Shown here piece after piece: positions 18,594 through 26,771 of a DNA stretch of 64,000 nucleotides. Source of the stretch: Roseomonas nitratireducens. Lineage in GTDB: Bacteria; Pseudomonadota; Alphaproteobacteria; Acetobacterales; Acetobacteraceae. The translations under genes and the position numbers were made by a program. Within the stretch, counting starts at the first letter, position 1. Every line of letters begins with the position of its first letter. The DNA lies in NCBI RefSeq assembly GCF_017813355.1, contig NZ_JAGIYZ010000002.1, positions 186,001 to 250,000 on the forward strand, written 5' to 3'. The notes under the pieces were generated by a model, which searched no databases, was not told the DNA's origin, and saw nothing but the letters and a program-made list of their open reading frames with translations.

Positions 18594-20006
18594 TTGCGTT
18601 TCAGCGATCTTCTCGTCGCGCTCGAACTCGTGCCGCGCCAGCAGGTGGACGACGCGCTCGCGCGCCAGGCGCAGACCGGCCGGCCGCTCGGCGACCTGAT
18701 CGTCGAGGCGGGGCTGCTCTCCGCCCGCCAGGTCCAGACCCTGCAGGAAGGGCTGCCGCCGCCGCCCGACACGCTGCCGCAGCTCGGCATCGATTCCCGC
18801 ATCGTCTTCGACATCCTGGTGAAGTACCTCAGCACCGCGGGCCAGGGCACGACGGCCTCGATCGCCGAGACGCTGGCGATCTCCCGCCGCCTCTCGGCCG
18901 CGCTGATCGAAAGCGCCCGTGCCCAGGGCATCGTCGAGCTCAAGCCGGGCATCGTCGCCGGCGAATTGCGCGTCGAACTCACGCCGCGCGGGCGGTCCAT
19001 GGCGGTCGAGGCCTTCGCCAACAACGCCTATATCGGCCCGCTGCCGATCTCGCTCGCCGAATACTCCCAGCGCGTGCTGCGCCAGACCATCCGGGGGGAG
19101 ACGGTGACGGCGCAGGCCGTCGCATCGGCCATGCAGCCGCTCGTGGTGGGGGAGGAACTGCTCGCCAAGGTCGGCATCGCCGCCAATGCCGGCCGCTCGA
19201 TCCTGCTCTATGGCGCGCCGGGCAACGGCAAGACGTCCATCGCCGAGCGCATGGTGAAGGTGTTCGGCGCCATGGTGCTGGTGCCGCATTGCTTCGAGGT
19301 CGGCGGCCAGATCGTGAAGGTGTTCGATCCGTCGGTGCATCGCCGGCTTGGCGCGCGCAACGACCGGCCGCTCGCGGCGAGCCTGCTGGCGGATGAATTC
19401 GACCCGCGCTGGGTGCCGTGCCGGCGGCCATTCGTCGCGGCGGGCGGCGAACTCAGCCTCGACATGCTCGACCTCAAGTTCGAGGAGACGGCCCGCTTCT
19501 ACGAGGCCCCGCTGCACGTCAAGGCGATGAACGGCGTGCTGCTGATCGACGATTTCGGCCGCCAGCTGGTGCGGCCCGAGGCGCTGCTGAACCGCTGGGT
19601 CGTGCCGATGGACCGGCGGATCGACTTCCTGAAGCTCCACACCGGGCAGTCCTTCCAGATCCCCTTCGACCAGCTGCTGGTCTTCTCGACCAACCTCTCG
19701 CCGCGCGACCTGATGGACCCGGCCTTCCTGCGCCGCCTGCCCTACAAGATCCACGTCGCGGGGCCGAGCGTGGAGGATTTCGCCGGGCTGCTGCACGCCA
19801 ATGCCGCGGAGCACGGCGTCGAGTACCCCGAGCCCGCGATCATCTGGACGATCGAGGCGATCCAGCGGCACGGGACGATGCTGGCCTACTACCAGGCGAC
19901 CGAGATCCCGCAGCAGGTCGCCGATTTCTGCCGCTTCCTCGGCCGCCCGCCGGTCGCTGACGAAAGCACGATCGGCTTCGCGCTCGGCAACCTGCTGGTG
20001 CGCTGA
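18594..20006 (+). CDS. AAA ATPase with MshEN-like N-terminal repeats
   Basis: 470 aa, starting at TTG with a strong GGAGG six bases upstream. Residues 2-52 contain two tandem units resembling MshEN (T2SS/T4P ATPase N-domain, a c-di-GMP-binding fold in that family); the second, RPLGDLIVEAGLLSARQVQ, is the clearer. Residues about 65-170 look like a winged-helix linker, then AAA+: Walker A YGAPGNGKTS (207-214 region), Walker B GVLLIDDFGRQ, sensor VFSTNLSP and arginine-finger-like DPAFLRRLPYK. The T2SS ATPase core is not present, so this is not a GspE/PilB. Role unknown; possibly c-di-GMP-linked control of a pilus or of other proteins. Confidence 0.8.
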   Translation: MRFSDLLVALELVPRQQVDDALARQAQTGRPLGDLIVEAGLLSARQVQTLQEGLPPPPDTLPQLGIDSRIVFDILVKYLSTAGQGTTASIAETLAISRRLSAALIESARAQGIVELKPGIVAGELRVELTPRGRSMAVEAFANNAYIGPLPISLAEYSQRVLRQTIRGETVTAQAVASAMQPLVVGEELLAKVGIAANAGRSILLYGAPGNGKTSIAERMVKVFGAMVLVPHCFEVGGQIVKVFDPSVHRRLGARNDRPLAASLLADEFDPRWVPCRRPFVAAGGELSLDMLDLKFEETARFYEAPLHVKAMNGVLLIDDFGRQLVRPEALLNRWVVPMDRRIDFLKLHTGQSFQIPFDQLLVFSTNLSPRDLMDPAFLRRLPYKIHVAGPSVEDFAGLLHANAAEHGVEYPEPAIIWTIEAIQRHGTMLAYYQATEIPQQVADFCRFLGRPPVADESTIGFALGNLLVR

Positions 20007-20018
20007 GGGCCCCTGCCC

Positions 20019-20939
20019 TCAGCCCTGCGGCATGCCTTCCGGGACGATGGTGCGCACGAGGCTCGCATCCAGCGCCTCGTAGTCGTGGTAGCCGATGGTC
20101 TCGTACAACTGCGCGCGCGTCTGCATGCGCCCGACCATGTTCTGCGTGCCGCCATCGGCGCGGATCGCGACGTACAGGTCCTCCATCGCCCGCGCCGCGA
20201 TGCGCAGGTGGCTGACCGGCCAGATCACCATCGCGTAGCCCATTTCCTGGAACTCGGCCGCGGTGAAGAAGGGCGTGCGGCCGAATTCCGTCATGTTCGC
20301 GAGCAGCTTCACGCCCGGCATGCGGCGGGCGAATTCGACGAACATCTCCCGCGTCGTCAGCGCCTCGGGGAAGATCGCGTCCGCGCCGGCTTCCAGGTAG
20401 CGGTTGGCGCGGGCGACGGCGGCGTCCATGCCCTCGCTCGCCACCGCATCCGTGCGCGCGATGACGACGAGGTGCCGCCGCGCCTTGCGCGCCGCCGCCA
20501 CCTTGGCCGCCATCTCATCCACCCCGGCGAGCTTCTTGTCATTCAGGTGCCCGCACTTCTTGGGCAGCAACTGGTCCTCGAGATGCACGGCGCCCGCGCC
20601 GGCTTCCTCGAAGGTGCGGACCATGTGCATCACGTTCAGCGCTTCCCCGTAGCCGGTGTCGCCATCCACCAGCACCGGCAGGGCGGAAGCGCGGACCACC
20701 TGGCGGATGTGCCAGGCGACGTCGTCGACCGTGATCATGCCGAGGTCGGGCAGGCCCATCGTCGCCGACATGGCCGCGCCCGACATGTACAGCGCCGGGA
20801 AGCCCTGCTTCTTCGCCAGCAGCGCGGCGATGCCCAGATGCGCGCCCGGCATCTGCAGGATCTCCGGCCGGTCGAGCAGGCGGCGGAAGCGCAGGCCCGC
20901 GGGTTCCTCGGGCAGGTCGTCGGCGATGATGTAGGGCAT
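20019..20939 (-). CDS. Isocitrate lyase / PEP mutase family (2-methylisocitrate lyase-like)
   Basis: 306 aa with an AGGAGCC site eight bases upstream. TIM-barrel blocks: MPGAHLGIAALLAKKQGFPALYMSGAAMSA (substrate loop), VDGDTGYGEALNV (Mg2+ Asp), LEDQLLPKKCGHLNDKKL (the KKCGH active-site motif with catalytic Cys) and IARTDAVASEGMD. Length and KKCGH fit PrpB 2-methylisocitrate lyase of the methylcitrate cycle, but prpC/prpD are not adjacent, and oxaloacetate-type or carboxyphosphonoenolpyruvate mutases share the fold. Confidence 0.85.
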   Translation of the reverse strand: MPYIIADDLPEEPAGLRFRRLLDRPEILQMPGAHLGIAALLAKKQGFPALYMSGAAMSATMGLPDLGMITVDDVAWHIRQVVRASALPVLVDGDTGYGEALNVMHMVRTFEEAGAGAVHLEDQLLPKKCGHLNDKKLAGVDEMAAKVAAARKARRHLVVIARTDAVASEGMDAAVARANRYLEAGADAIFPEALTTREMFVEFARRMPGVKLLANMTEFGRTPFFTAAEFQEMGYAMVIWPVSHLRIAARAMEDLYVAIRADGGTQNMVGRMQTRAQLYETIGYHDYEALDASLVRTIVPEGMPQG

Positions 20940-21013
20940 GGGCGCTGGCTCCTGCGCGGTGGGCGGCGCGTCCTCCAAAGCCTGTCGCGCGCCCGAAGGC
21001 AAGTCCCGTGGCG

Positions 21014-21748
21014 TCAGGGCCAGAACTGTTCCGAGTTGATCACGGCATAGGTGTTGCCGCCGCTGTCCGCGCGCCAGGTCTGATACCAGAAGCGCCAGGA
21101 TCCGCTGCGCAGGAAACCCACCACGGTCGTGCCGTAGATTGTCGTATCACCCTGCCCGACGAAGCGCTGGACATTCTCGTGCCGCGCGGCGTTGCCCATG
21201 TAGCGGCTCTTGAACAGCGAAGCCTGGGGGGTAGCTGTCCCGTAGGTCGCGCGCTGGGCGTTGTCGTGCTGGGCGTGCTTCACGGCGACGGCGACCTGGC
21301 GCTCAAAGCTCGCGTCCATGCGCTGCTGCGCGGTCCCGGTGTAGGACATGCCCTGGCGGTTCGCATGGTAGACAACAAGGTCACCGCCCGGCATCGCGTC
21401 GATGAACACGGAGCAGCCGGACAGGTTGTCCGTGAAGAAGGTGTCGGCAGCCGTCCCGATGCGCAGCGACGTGATGTTGTTCTGCTTGAAGGGCAGATAG
21501 TAGCAGTTGTTGGTGCCGCCCGGCGGACCGAACTTCACGATTTTCGCGCCCGGCTTGTAGGCGTTCAACGTGTAGCTGTAGGTCGCCGTGTTGACGCTGA
21601 AGTGATCGTTCTCCTCGGTTCCGTCGAAGTTCGCGACGGCGCCGGTGCCCGGGACGCGCAGCGCCGGCCCGGCGACGCCGCTCCCCGCCGCGTCATAGGC
21701 CCCGACAATGAATGCCGTATTGGCAAGGCTCGCCCTGTGGATGGCCAT
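21014..21748 (-). CDS. Orphan protein with CNF/CheD-like (LSGC...H) deamidase signature
   Basis: 244 aa from ATG 21748, with GGGAG nine bases upstream; ATG 21817 is an alternative. No family is certain. The stretch TDNLSGCSVFIDAMPGGDLV (107-124) followed by VYHANRQG puts Cys112 in an L-S-G-C motif with a His at 128. This Cys/His spacing (16) resembles the LxGC...H pair of the CNF-type Rho-activating deamidase fold (C866/H881 in CNF1; CheD and BLF1 share it). No signal peptide and no secretion or immunity partner is adjacent. The gene is visibly less GC-rich than its neighbours and richer in Asn, Tyr and Phe, which hints at transfer. Treat as candidate, not proven, deamidase. Confidence 0.55.
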   Translation of the reverse strand: MAIHRASLANTAFIVGAYDAAGSGVAGPALRVPGTGAVANFDGTEENDHFSVNTATYSYTLNAYKPGAKIVKFGPPGGTNNCYYLPFKQNNITSLRIGTAADTFFTDNLSGCSVFIDAMPGGDLVVYHANRQGMSYTGTAQQRMDASFERQVAVAVKHAQHDNAQRATYGTATPQASLFKSRYMGNAARHENVQRFVGQGDTTIYGTTVVGFLRSGSWRFWYQTWRADSGGNTYAVINSEQFWP

Positions 21749-22016
21749 GCGCCGCGTCTCCCGATCGATCCCGAGCAATCGTCGGCAAGGTTGCGTGATG
21801 TCCGGGGCGATGTCCATTCGCCGCGGGCGCCCAAGAAACGGGCATGTAGCGGTGTCCTGCGAGCCTCGGCGCCGCATCCGCGCGGTGTCGGCGGGGCCGC
21901 GACAGGCGCGAGCCGTGCGGAGCCCCGGCGCCATTCGGGCGTGCACGCCATTGCCGCAGGCCGCCGCCGGCATGGGAGACAACCGCAAGGCCGCGGCCTT
22001 CCGACGGTGCGCGTCA

Positions 22017-23429
22017 TCAGAAGAAGATCAGCGTCACCAGGATAAACAGCGGGATGAGGAACACCACCGCCCAGCCGCAATAGCCGAAGAAGGAGGGCAT
22101 GCGTTCCCCGTTCTCCTCGACGATCGCCTTGACCATGAAGTTCGGCGCGTTGCCGATGTAGGAATTGGCCCCCATGAACACCGCGCCGCAGGAAATCGCC
22201 GCCAGCGTCAGCGCGCCCTGCGTCATCAGGTAGGCCGGGTCGCCGCCCGCGAGGTTGAAGAACACCAGGTAGGTCGGCGCGTTGTCGAGGAAGGAGGACA
22301 GCGCGCCGGTCAGCCAGAAGTAGACCCAGGGCACGGGCTGGCCCGCCGGGTCGGAGGTGAGCGCCACCAGCGGCGCCGCCGCCCCGTCCATCCCCGCGCG
22401 CAGGATCGCGAGCACGGGTGCCATGGTGACGAAGATGGCCGCGAACAGCTTCGCCACCTCCAGGATCGCGCCCCAGGCGAAGCCGTTCGCCTCCCGCAGC
22501 GCGGGGGAGGTGACGCGCATCGACACGAAGGCGATCGCGACGAAGACGGCGATGCCGACCAGCCGCTCGATGCCGATGGAATCGCCGAACAGCGCGACCT
22601 CGCCCGGCCGCCAGTAGCCCTGCGCCAGCACCATCAGCACCACGGCGCCGATCAGGGCGAGGTTCACGGTGCCTTCCAGTCTCAGCGGCTCCTTCGCGCC
22701 GGTATCGGGGATGACCGGCTGCTCCTTCGCCCAGGCCCTGCTGTCGAGCACGTAGTAGACCGCGAGCAGGATGACCGCGCAGACGAGGAATTCCCCGAAC
22801 ATGTGCGTCGTCGTCCAGAAGAAGGACACGCCCTTGAGGAAGCCGAGATAGAGCGGCGGATCCCCCAGCGGCGTCAGCGAGCCGCCGATGTTGCTGACCA
22901 GGAAGATGAAGAAGACGAAGGTGTGCGTCTTGCGCTTGCGGAAGGCGTTGGCGCGCAGCACCGGGCGGATCAGCAGCATCGATGCGCCGGTCGTGCCCAT
23001 GATGCTCGCGATCACCGTGCCGAAGGCGAGCAGCGCCGTGTTCGTCGCCGGCGTGCCCACCAGCGTGCCCTTCAGAAGCACGCCCCCGCCCGTGACGTAC
23101 AGCGCCAGCAGCAGCGCGATGAACGGGATGTATTCCTGCAGGAGGATGTGCCAGACCTCGGCCGCGGCGACATCCGGGCCGAACACCACCGCGAAGGGCA
23201 GCACCAGCAGCGCGCCCCAGCCCGCGGCGATCTTGCCGTAGTGATGGTGCCAGACATGCCCGGCGACCAGCGGCATCAGCGCGATCGACAGCAGCAGCCC
23301 GGCGAAGGGGATGCCCCAGGCGAGCGACATGCCAGCGCCCGAGACGCCCGCCGCCGCCGCCTGCCCCGGGAAGGTGGCCAGCAGCCCCGCCACGAGAAGG
23401 CAGGCACCAACGGCTCGGCTCCGGCGCAT
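22017..23429 (-). CDS. NhaD-like Na+/H+ antiporter (ArsB/NhaD superfamily)
   Basis: About 470 aa from ATG 23429 (AGGGGGA upstream); ATG 23450 is also possible. Around 11-12 hydrophobic segments cover the length, with a signal-like start (RSRAVGACLLVAGLLATFP). Conserved blocks: GGGVLLKGTLVGTPATNTALLAF, FIFLVSNIGGSLTPLGDPPLYLGFLKG (the NhaD/ArsB half-helix repeat), and ALSSFLDNAPTYLVFFNLAGG with GANSYIGNAPNFMVKAI in the second half. The pattern matches NhaD-type Na+/H+ antiporters rather than arsenite pumps. It should extrude Na+ from the cytoplasm. Genes nearby are unrelated. Confidence 0.82.
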   Translation of the reverse strand: MRRSRAVGACLLVAGLLATFPGQAAAAGVSGAGMSLAWGIPFAGLLLSIALMPLVAGHVWHHHYGKIAAGWGALLVLPFAVVFGPDVAAAEVWHILLQEYIPFIALLLALYVTGGGVLLKGTLVGTPATNTALLAFGTVIASIMGTTGASMLLIRPVLRANAFRKRKTHTFVFFIFLVSNIGGSLTPLGDPPLYLGFLKGVSFFWTTTHMFGEFLVCAVILLAVYYVLDSRAWAKEQPVIPDTGAKEPLRLEGTVNLALIGAVVLMVLAQGYWRPGEVALFGDSIGIERLVGIAVFVAIAFVSMRVTSPALREANGFAWGAILEVAKLFAAIFVTMAPVLAILRAGMDGAAAPLVALTSDPAGQPVPWVYFWLTGALSSFLDNAPTYLVFFNLAGGDPAYLMTQGALTLAAISCGAVFMGANSYIGNAPNFMVKAIVEENGERMPSFFGYCGWAVVFLIPLFILVTLIFF

Positions 23430-23580
23430 CGTCTTTCGGTCCCCCTGCATGCAAGGGGCACCGGCCCCAAGCCCCGTTCCTGGCGTCCTTGCCGGATGGC
23501 TTGCCCGGCCACAAGGGGCCGCCCCCCTTTTCCACCCCCCTCCCCGAGCCTAGTTTGCGGGCCGGACAGGAGACCCACCG

Positions 23581-24222
23581 ATGGACATGAGCGGCGAGCG
23601 CCGCATTCCCGCCCCGCGCCAGCGGGTGTGGGAAGCGCTGAACGATCCCGAGATGCTGCGCGCCGCGATCCCCGGCTGCGATTCCGTCACGCGCACGGCC
23701 GAAGACGCCTTCGAGGCGAAGGTCTCGGTCAAGATCGGGCCGATGGCCGCGAAGTTCGGCGGCAAGGTGAAGCTCGAGAACGTCAACCCGCCCGCCTCCT
23801 ACACCATCAGCGGCGAAGGCAATGGCGGCGCCATGGGCTTCGCCAAGGGCGGCGCGGACGTGGCGCTCGAGGAAGTCGGCCCGTCCGAGACGGTGCTGAA
23901 GTACACGGTCAAGGCGCAGGTCGGCGGCAAGATGGCGCAGCTCGGCGCGCGGCTGATCGACAGCACGGCCAAGCAGATGTCCGACCAGTTCTTCGACCGC
24001 TTCGCCGCGGCCGTCGCACCGCCCCCGCCGGCCGAGATCCCTGCCGTGGCCGAGGGCGCGCCCGCCGCCGCCCCCGCCGCGGCGGCCCCGCGCGTCATCC
24101 CGGCCGGGCCCGCCGGCATCTCGATCTTCGACCTGCTGCCGGAAGCGCCCTTCGGCATCCCGCTGCTCGCCTGGGCGGGCGGGGCGATCTGGATCGTCAT
24201 CCTGGCACTGATGTTCCTGTGA
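23581..24222 (+). CDS. coxG: CoxG family protein (Mo-hydroxylase accessory)
   Basis: 213 aa. N-terminal SRPBCC domain of the CoxG type (MSGERRIPAPRQRVWEALN, then MLRAAIPGCDSVTR), a low-complexity Ala/Pro linker (about 145-180) and a C-terminal hydrophobic anchor (PLLAWAGGAIWIVILALMFL). CoxG in carboxidotrophs helps attach the hydroxylase to the membrane. First gene of the accessory operon coxG-coxD-coxE-xdhC-xdhC-mocA; its stop TGA overlaps the GTG/ATG region of coxD. Confidence 0.92.
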   Translation: MDMSGERRIPAPRQRVWEALNDPEMLRAAIPGCDSVTRTAEDAFEAKVSVKIGPMAAKFGGKVKLENVNPPASYTISGEGNGGAMGFAKGGADVALEEVGPSETVLKYTVKAQVGGKMAQLGARLIDSTAKQMSDQFFDRFAAAVAPPPPAEIPAVAEGAPAAAPAAAAPRVIPAGPAGISIFDLLPEAPFGIPLLAWAGGAIWIVILALMFL

Positions 24223-24224
24223 GC

Positions 24225-25103
24225 ATGCCCGCGAGCGTCGCGGAGACGCAGGCGCTGCTCGCCGCGGGCGGCTATGTCGCCGACCGCGCGCTCGCGACCA
24301 CCGTCCACCTGTCGCTGCGCATGGGCCGCCCCCTGTTCCTCGAGGGCGAGCCCGGCACCGGCAAGACGGAGATCGCCAAGGTGCTGGCCAAGATGCTCCC
24401 GCGGCATCTGGTGCGGCTGCAATGCTATGACGGGCTCGACCTGTCCGCCGCGGCCTATGAGTGGAACCACGCCCGGCAGCTGATGGCGATCCGCCTCGCG
24501 GAAGCCTCGGGGGAGACGGACCGGGAGGCGCTGGAGCGCGGCATCTACGACCGCCGGTTCCTGCAATCCCGCCCGCTGCTCCAGGCGCTGGAGGGCGAGC
24601 CCTCCGTGCTGCTGATCGACGAGCTCGACCGCGCCGACGAGCCCTTCGAGGCCTTCCTGCTGGAGATCCTGGCCGACTTCCAGATCAGCATCCCGGAACT
24701 CGGCACGGTGCGCGCGACGACGCCGCCGGTCGTCATCATCACGTCGAACCGGACGCGGGAAGTGCATGACGCGGTGCGGCGGCGTTGCCTCTATCACTGG
24801 GTCGACTATCCCGACGCGGCGCGGGAACGCGCCATCCTGCGGCTGCGCGCGCCGGGCCTGCCGGAGAAGCTCTCCGCGCAGATCGTCGCCTTCGTGCAGA
24901 AGGTCCGCGACGGGGACTACTTCAAGCTGCCCGGCGTGGCCGAGACGATCGACTGGGCGCAGGCGCTCGCCGCGCTCGACGCGAAGGAACTGGAACCCTG
25001 CGCGGTCGATGAGACGCTCGGCGTGCTGCTCAAGTACCAGGACGACATCGCCAAGCTGAAGGGCGCCGAGGCAGCCCGGCTTATCTCGGAGAGCGCCGCG
25101 TGA
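24225..25103 (+). CDS. coxD: CoxD, MoxR-family AAA ATPase
   Basis: 292 aa from ATG 24225; GTG 24219 (GTGA overlap with coxG) would add two residues. Walker A FLEGEPGTGKTEIAKVLAK, Walker B SVLLIDELDRADEPFEAFLL, sensor VIITSNRTREVHDAVRRRCL. It is a MoxR-type chaperone ATPase; CoxD in Oligotropha promotes insertion of the [CuSMoO2] or Mo centre with CoxE. The pair with the VWA protein CoxE follows. Confidence 0.93.
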   Translation: MPASVAETQALLAAGGYVADRALATTVHLSLRMGRPLFLEGEPGTGKTEIAKVLAKMLPRHLVRLQCYDGLDLSAAAYEWNHARQLMAIRLAEASGETDREALERGIYDRRFLQSRPLLQALEGEPSVLLIDELDRADEPFEAFLLEILADFQISIPELGTVRATTPPVVIITSNRTREVHDAVRRRCLYHWVDYPDAARERAILRLRAPGLPEKLSAQIVAFVQKVRDGDYFKLPGVAETIDWAQALAALDAKELEPCAVDETLGVLLKYQDDIAKLKGAEAARLISESAA

Positions 25104-25120
25104 CCCGCGGGGGCGCCGCC

Positions 25121-25179
25121 CCCCAACAGGCAAAGAAGGGAGGGGGCCCGGGGGAGGTTCCCCTCCCCCGGCCTTTCCT
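25121..25179 (+). repeat. 59-bp dispersed repeat, copy 1
   Basis: This sequence matches 56 of 59 positions of the element at 55245-55303, about 30 kb away in an unrelated operon. It contains a palindrome, GGGGGAGG-TTCC-CCTCCCCC. Copy 1 fills the gap between coxD and coxE and ends four bases before the coxE ATG, so the coxE ribosome-binding region lies inside it. Confidence 0.85.
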
Positions 25180-25182
25180 GCC

Positions 25183-26442
25183 ATGGCGCTGACCCCCGAC
25201 CGCGACGCCTCCCGCATCATCGGCGCCGCCCAGGCCCGCGCGGCGGGTGCCGCGACCGCTCCCGGCGGCCACCTGGCCGACAACCTTCTCGCCTTCACCC
25301 GTCTTCTCCGCCGCACCGGCCTGCCGCTCGGCCCGGGGGAAGCGATCGCGGGGCTCGAGGCGCTGACCGAGGTCGACCTCGCCGAGCGCCGCCAGGTCCA
25401 TGCCGCGCTGCGCGCCGTGATGGTGCATCGGCGGGAGCATTTCGAGCTGTTCGACCAGGCCTTCCAGCTGTTCTGGCGGGACCCCGAGGCCGCCGCGCAT
25501 GCCGCCGCCATGGCGCTGATGGACGGCAACAAGCCGAAGGACGAGAAGGCGCCCCCGGCGTCCCGCCGCCTCGCCGAGGCGATGCAGGGGGAAAAGCCCA
25601 AGCCGAAGCCGCCCGAGGAACCGCCCCCGCGCCACGACATGACCTTCACGGTCAGCGAGCGCGAGCGCCTGCAGCAGATGGATTTCGAGGCCATGTCGGC
25701 CGAGGAGGTGGCGGCCGCGAAGCAGGAGATCCGCCGCCTGTCGCTGCCGCTCGATGAACGCCGCACGCGCCGTTTCCGCCCCGACCCGTTCGGGCCCGTG
25801 GCGGATTTGCGCGCCACGGTGCGCGAAAGCCTGCGCACCGGCGGCGAGATCCTGGACCTCGCGCGGCGCCGGCGCGTGACGCGACCGCCGCCGCTGGTCG
25901 CGCTGTGCGACATCAGCGGCAGCATGTCCCGCTACGCGCAGGTGCTGCTGCACTTCCTGCATGCGGTCGCGAATGACCGCGACCGCGTGCACGCCTTCCT
26001 GTTCGGCACGCGGCTGACCAACGTCACGCGCCAGTTGAAGCATCGCGATCCGGAAATCGCCTTCGAGACGATCGCGCATATCGTGCCCGACTGGTCCGGC
26101 GGGACGCGCATCGGCGAATCGCTCGCGCTGTTCAACCGGCAGTGGGGACGTCGCGTGCTGGGCCAGGGCGCGGTGGTGCTGCTCATCACCGATGGGCTGG
26201 ACCGGGAAGGCGCCGCTGGCCTCGCCGAGGCGACCGAAAGGCTGCGCGGATCCTGCCGGCGGCTGATCTGGTTGAACCCCCTGTTGAGATTCCAGGGCTT
26301 CCAGCCCAAATCCCAAGGCATCCGGGCAATGCTGCCCCATGTGGACGATTTCCGCCCGGTGCATAACCTGAACAGCCTGCGGGACCTGGTCGCGACCCTG
26401 TCCGACCCGCACGCCGCGCAGCGCGGAAGGAAGGCGGCATGA
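25183..26442 (+). CDS. coxE: CoxE, VWA-domain protein
   Basis: 419 aa. An alpha-helical N-half with a charged Lys/Pro linker (about 120-150) is followed by a von Willebrand factor A domain with MIDAS motif LCDISGSMSRY and later VLLITDGLDREG. CoxE pairs with the MoxR ATPase CoxD in maturing the molybdenum hydroxylase. Its ATG is 80 bases after coxD, a gap occupied by the 59-bp repeat. Stop overlaps the next gene (ATGA). Confidence 0.92.
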   Translation: MALTPDRDASRIIGAAQARAAGAATAPGGHLADNLLAFTRLLRRTGLPLGPGEAIAGLEALTEVDLAERRQVHAALRAVMVHRREHFELFDQAFQLFWRDPEAAAHAAAMALMDGNKPKDEKAPPASRRLAEAMQGEKPKPKPPEEPPPRHDMTFTVSERERLQQMDFEAMSAEEVAAAKQEIRRLSLPLDERRTRRFRPDPFGPVADLRATVRESLRTGGEILDLARRRRVTRPPPLVALCDISGSMSRYAQVLLHFLHAVANDRDRVHAFLFGTRLTNVTRQLKHRDPEIAFETIAHIVPDWSGGTRIGESLALFNRQWGRRVLGQGAVVLLITDGLDREGAAGLAEATERLRGSCRRLIWLNPLLRFQGFQPKSQGIRAMLPHVDDFRPVHNLNSLRDLVATLSDPHAAQRGRKAA

Positions 26443-26771
26443 GCACCGACACGATCCAATCCGAGGACATCCTGGCGATCGCCGCCCGCTGGAAGGCGGA
26501 AGGCGAGCAGGTGGCGATCGCGACGGTGGTCGAGACCTGGGGATCCTCCCCCCGCCCCGCCGGGTCGCGCCTCGCGGTCACCGCCTCCGGCCGGCTGATG
26601 GGCTCGGTCTCCGGCGGCTGCATCGAGGGCGCGGTCGCCGACGCGGCGAAGAAGGCGATGTCCTCGGGCGAGCCCGCCTTGCTCGACTTCGGCATCTCGG
26701 ATGAGCGCGCCTGGGAGGTCGGCCTGTCCTGCGGCGGCAAGATGAAGGTCTTCGTGGAGCCGCTGACGTGA
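26439..26771 (+). CDS. XdhC-family protein, N-terminal domain only
   Basis: 110 aa. GEQVAIATVVETWGSSPRPAG, SRLAVTASGRLMGSVSGGCIEGAVADAA and GLSCGGKMKVFVEP are the XdhC/CoxI N-terminal signatures, including Cys residues in SGGC and LSCGG. XdhC proteins bind the molybdenum cofactor and deliver it to the hydroxylase. The domain is separate from the Rossmann part, which is encoded next with a GTGA overlap. This split is common in cox-type clusters. Confidence 0.9.
   Translation: MSTDTIQSEDILAIAARWKAEGEQVAIATVVETWGSSPRPAGSRLAVTASGRLMGSVSGGCIEGAVADAAKKAMSSGEPALLDFGISDERAWEVGLSCGGKMKVFVEPLT

Noticed and set aside
21708-24219. Upstream extension of the coxD frame to 1131 aa
   Set aside because: The added part is antisense to NhaD and crosses coxG in another frame; coxD starts after coxG with a normal start.
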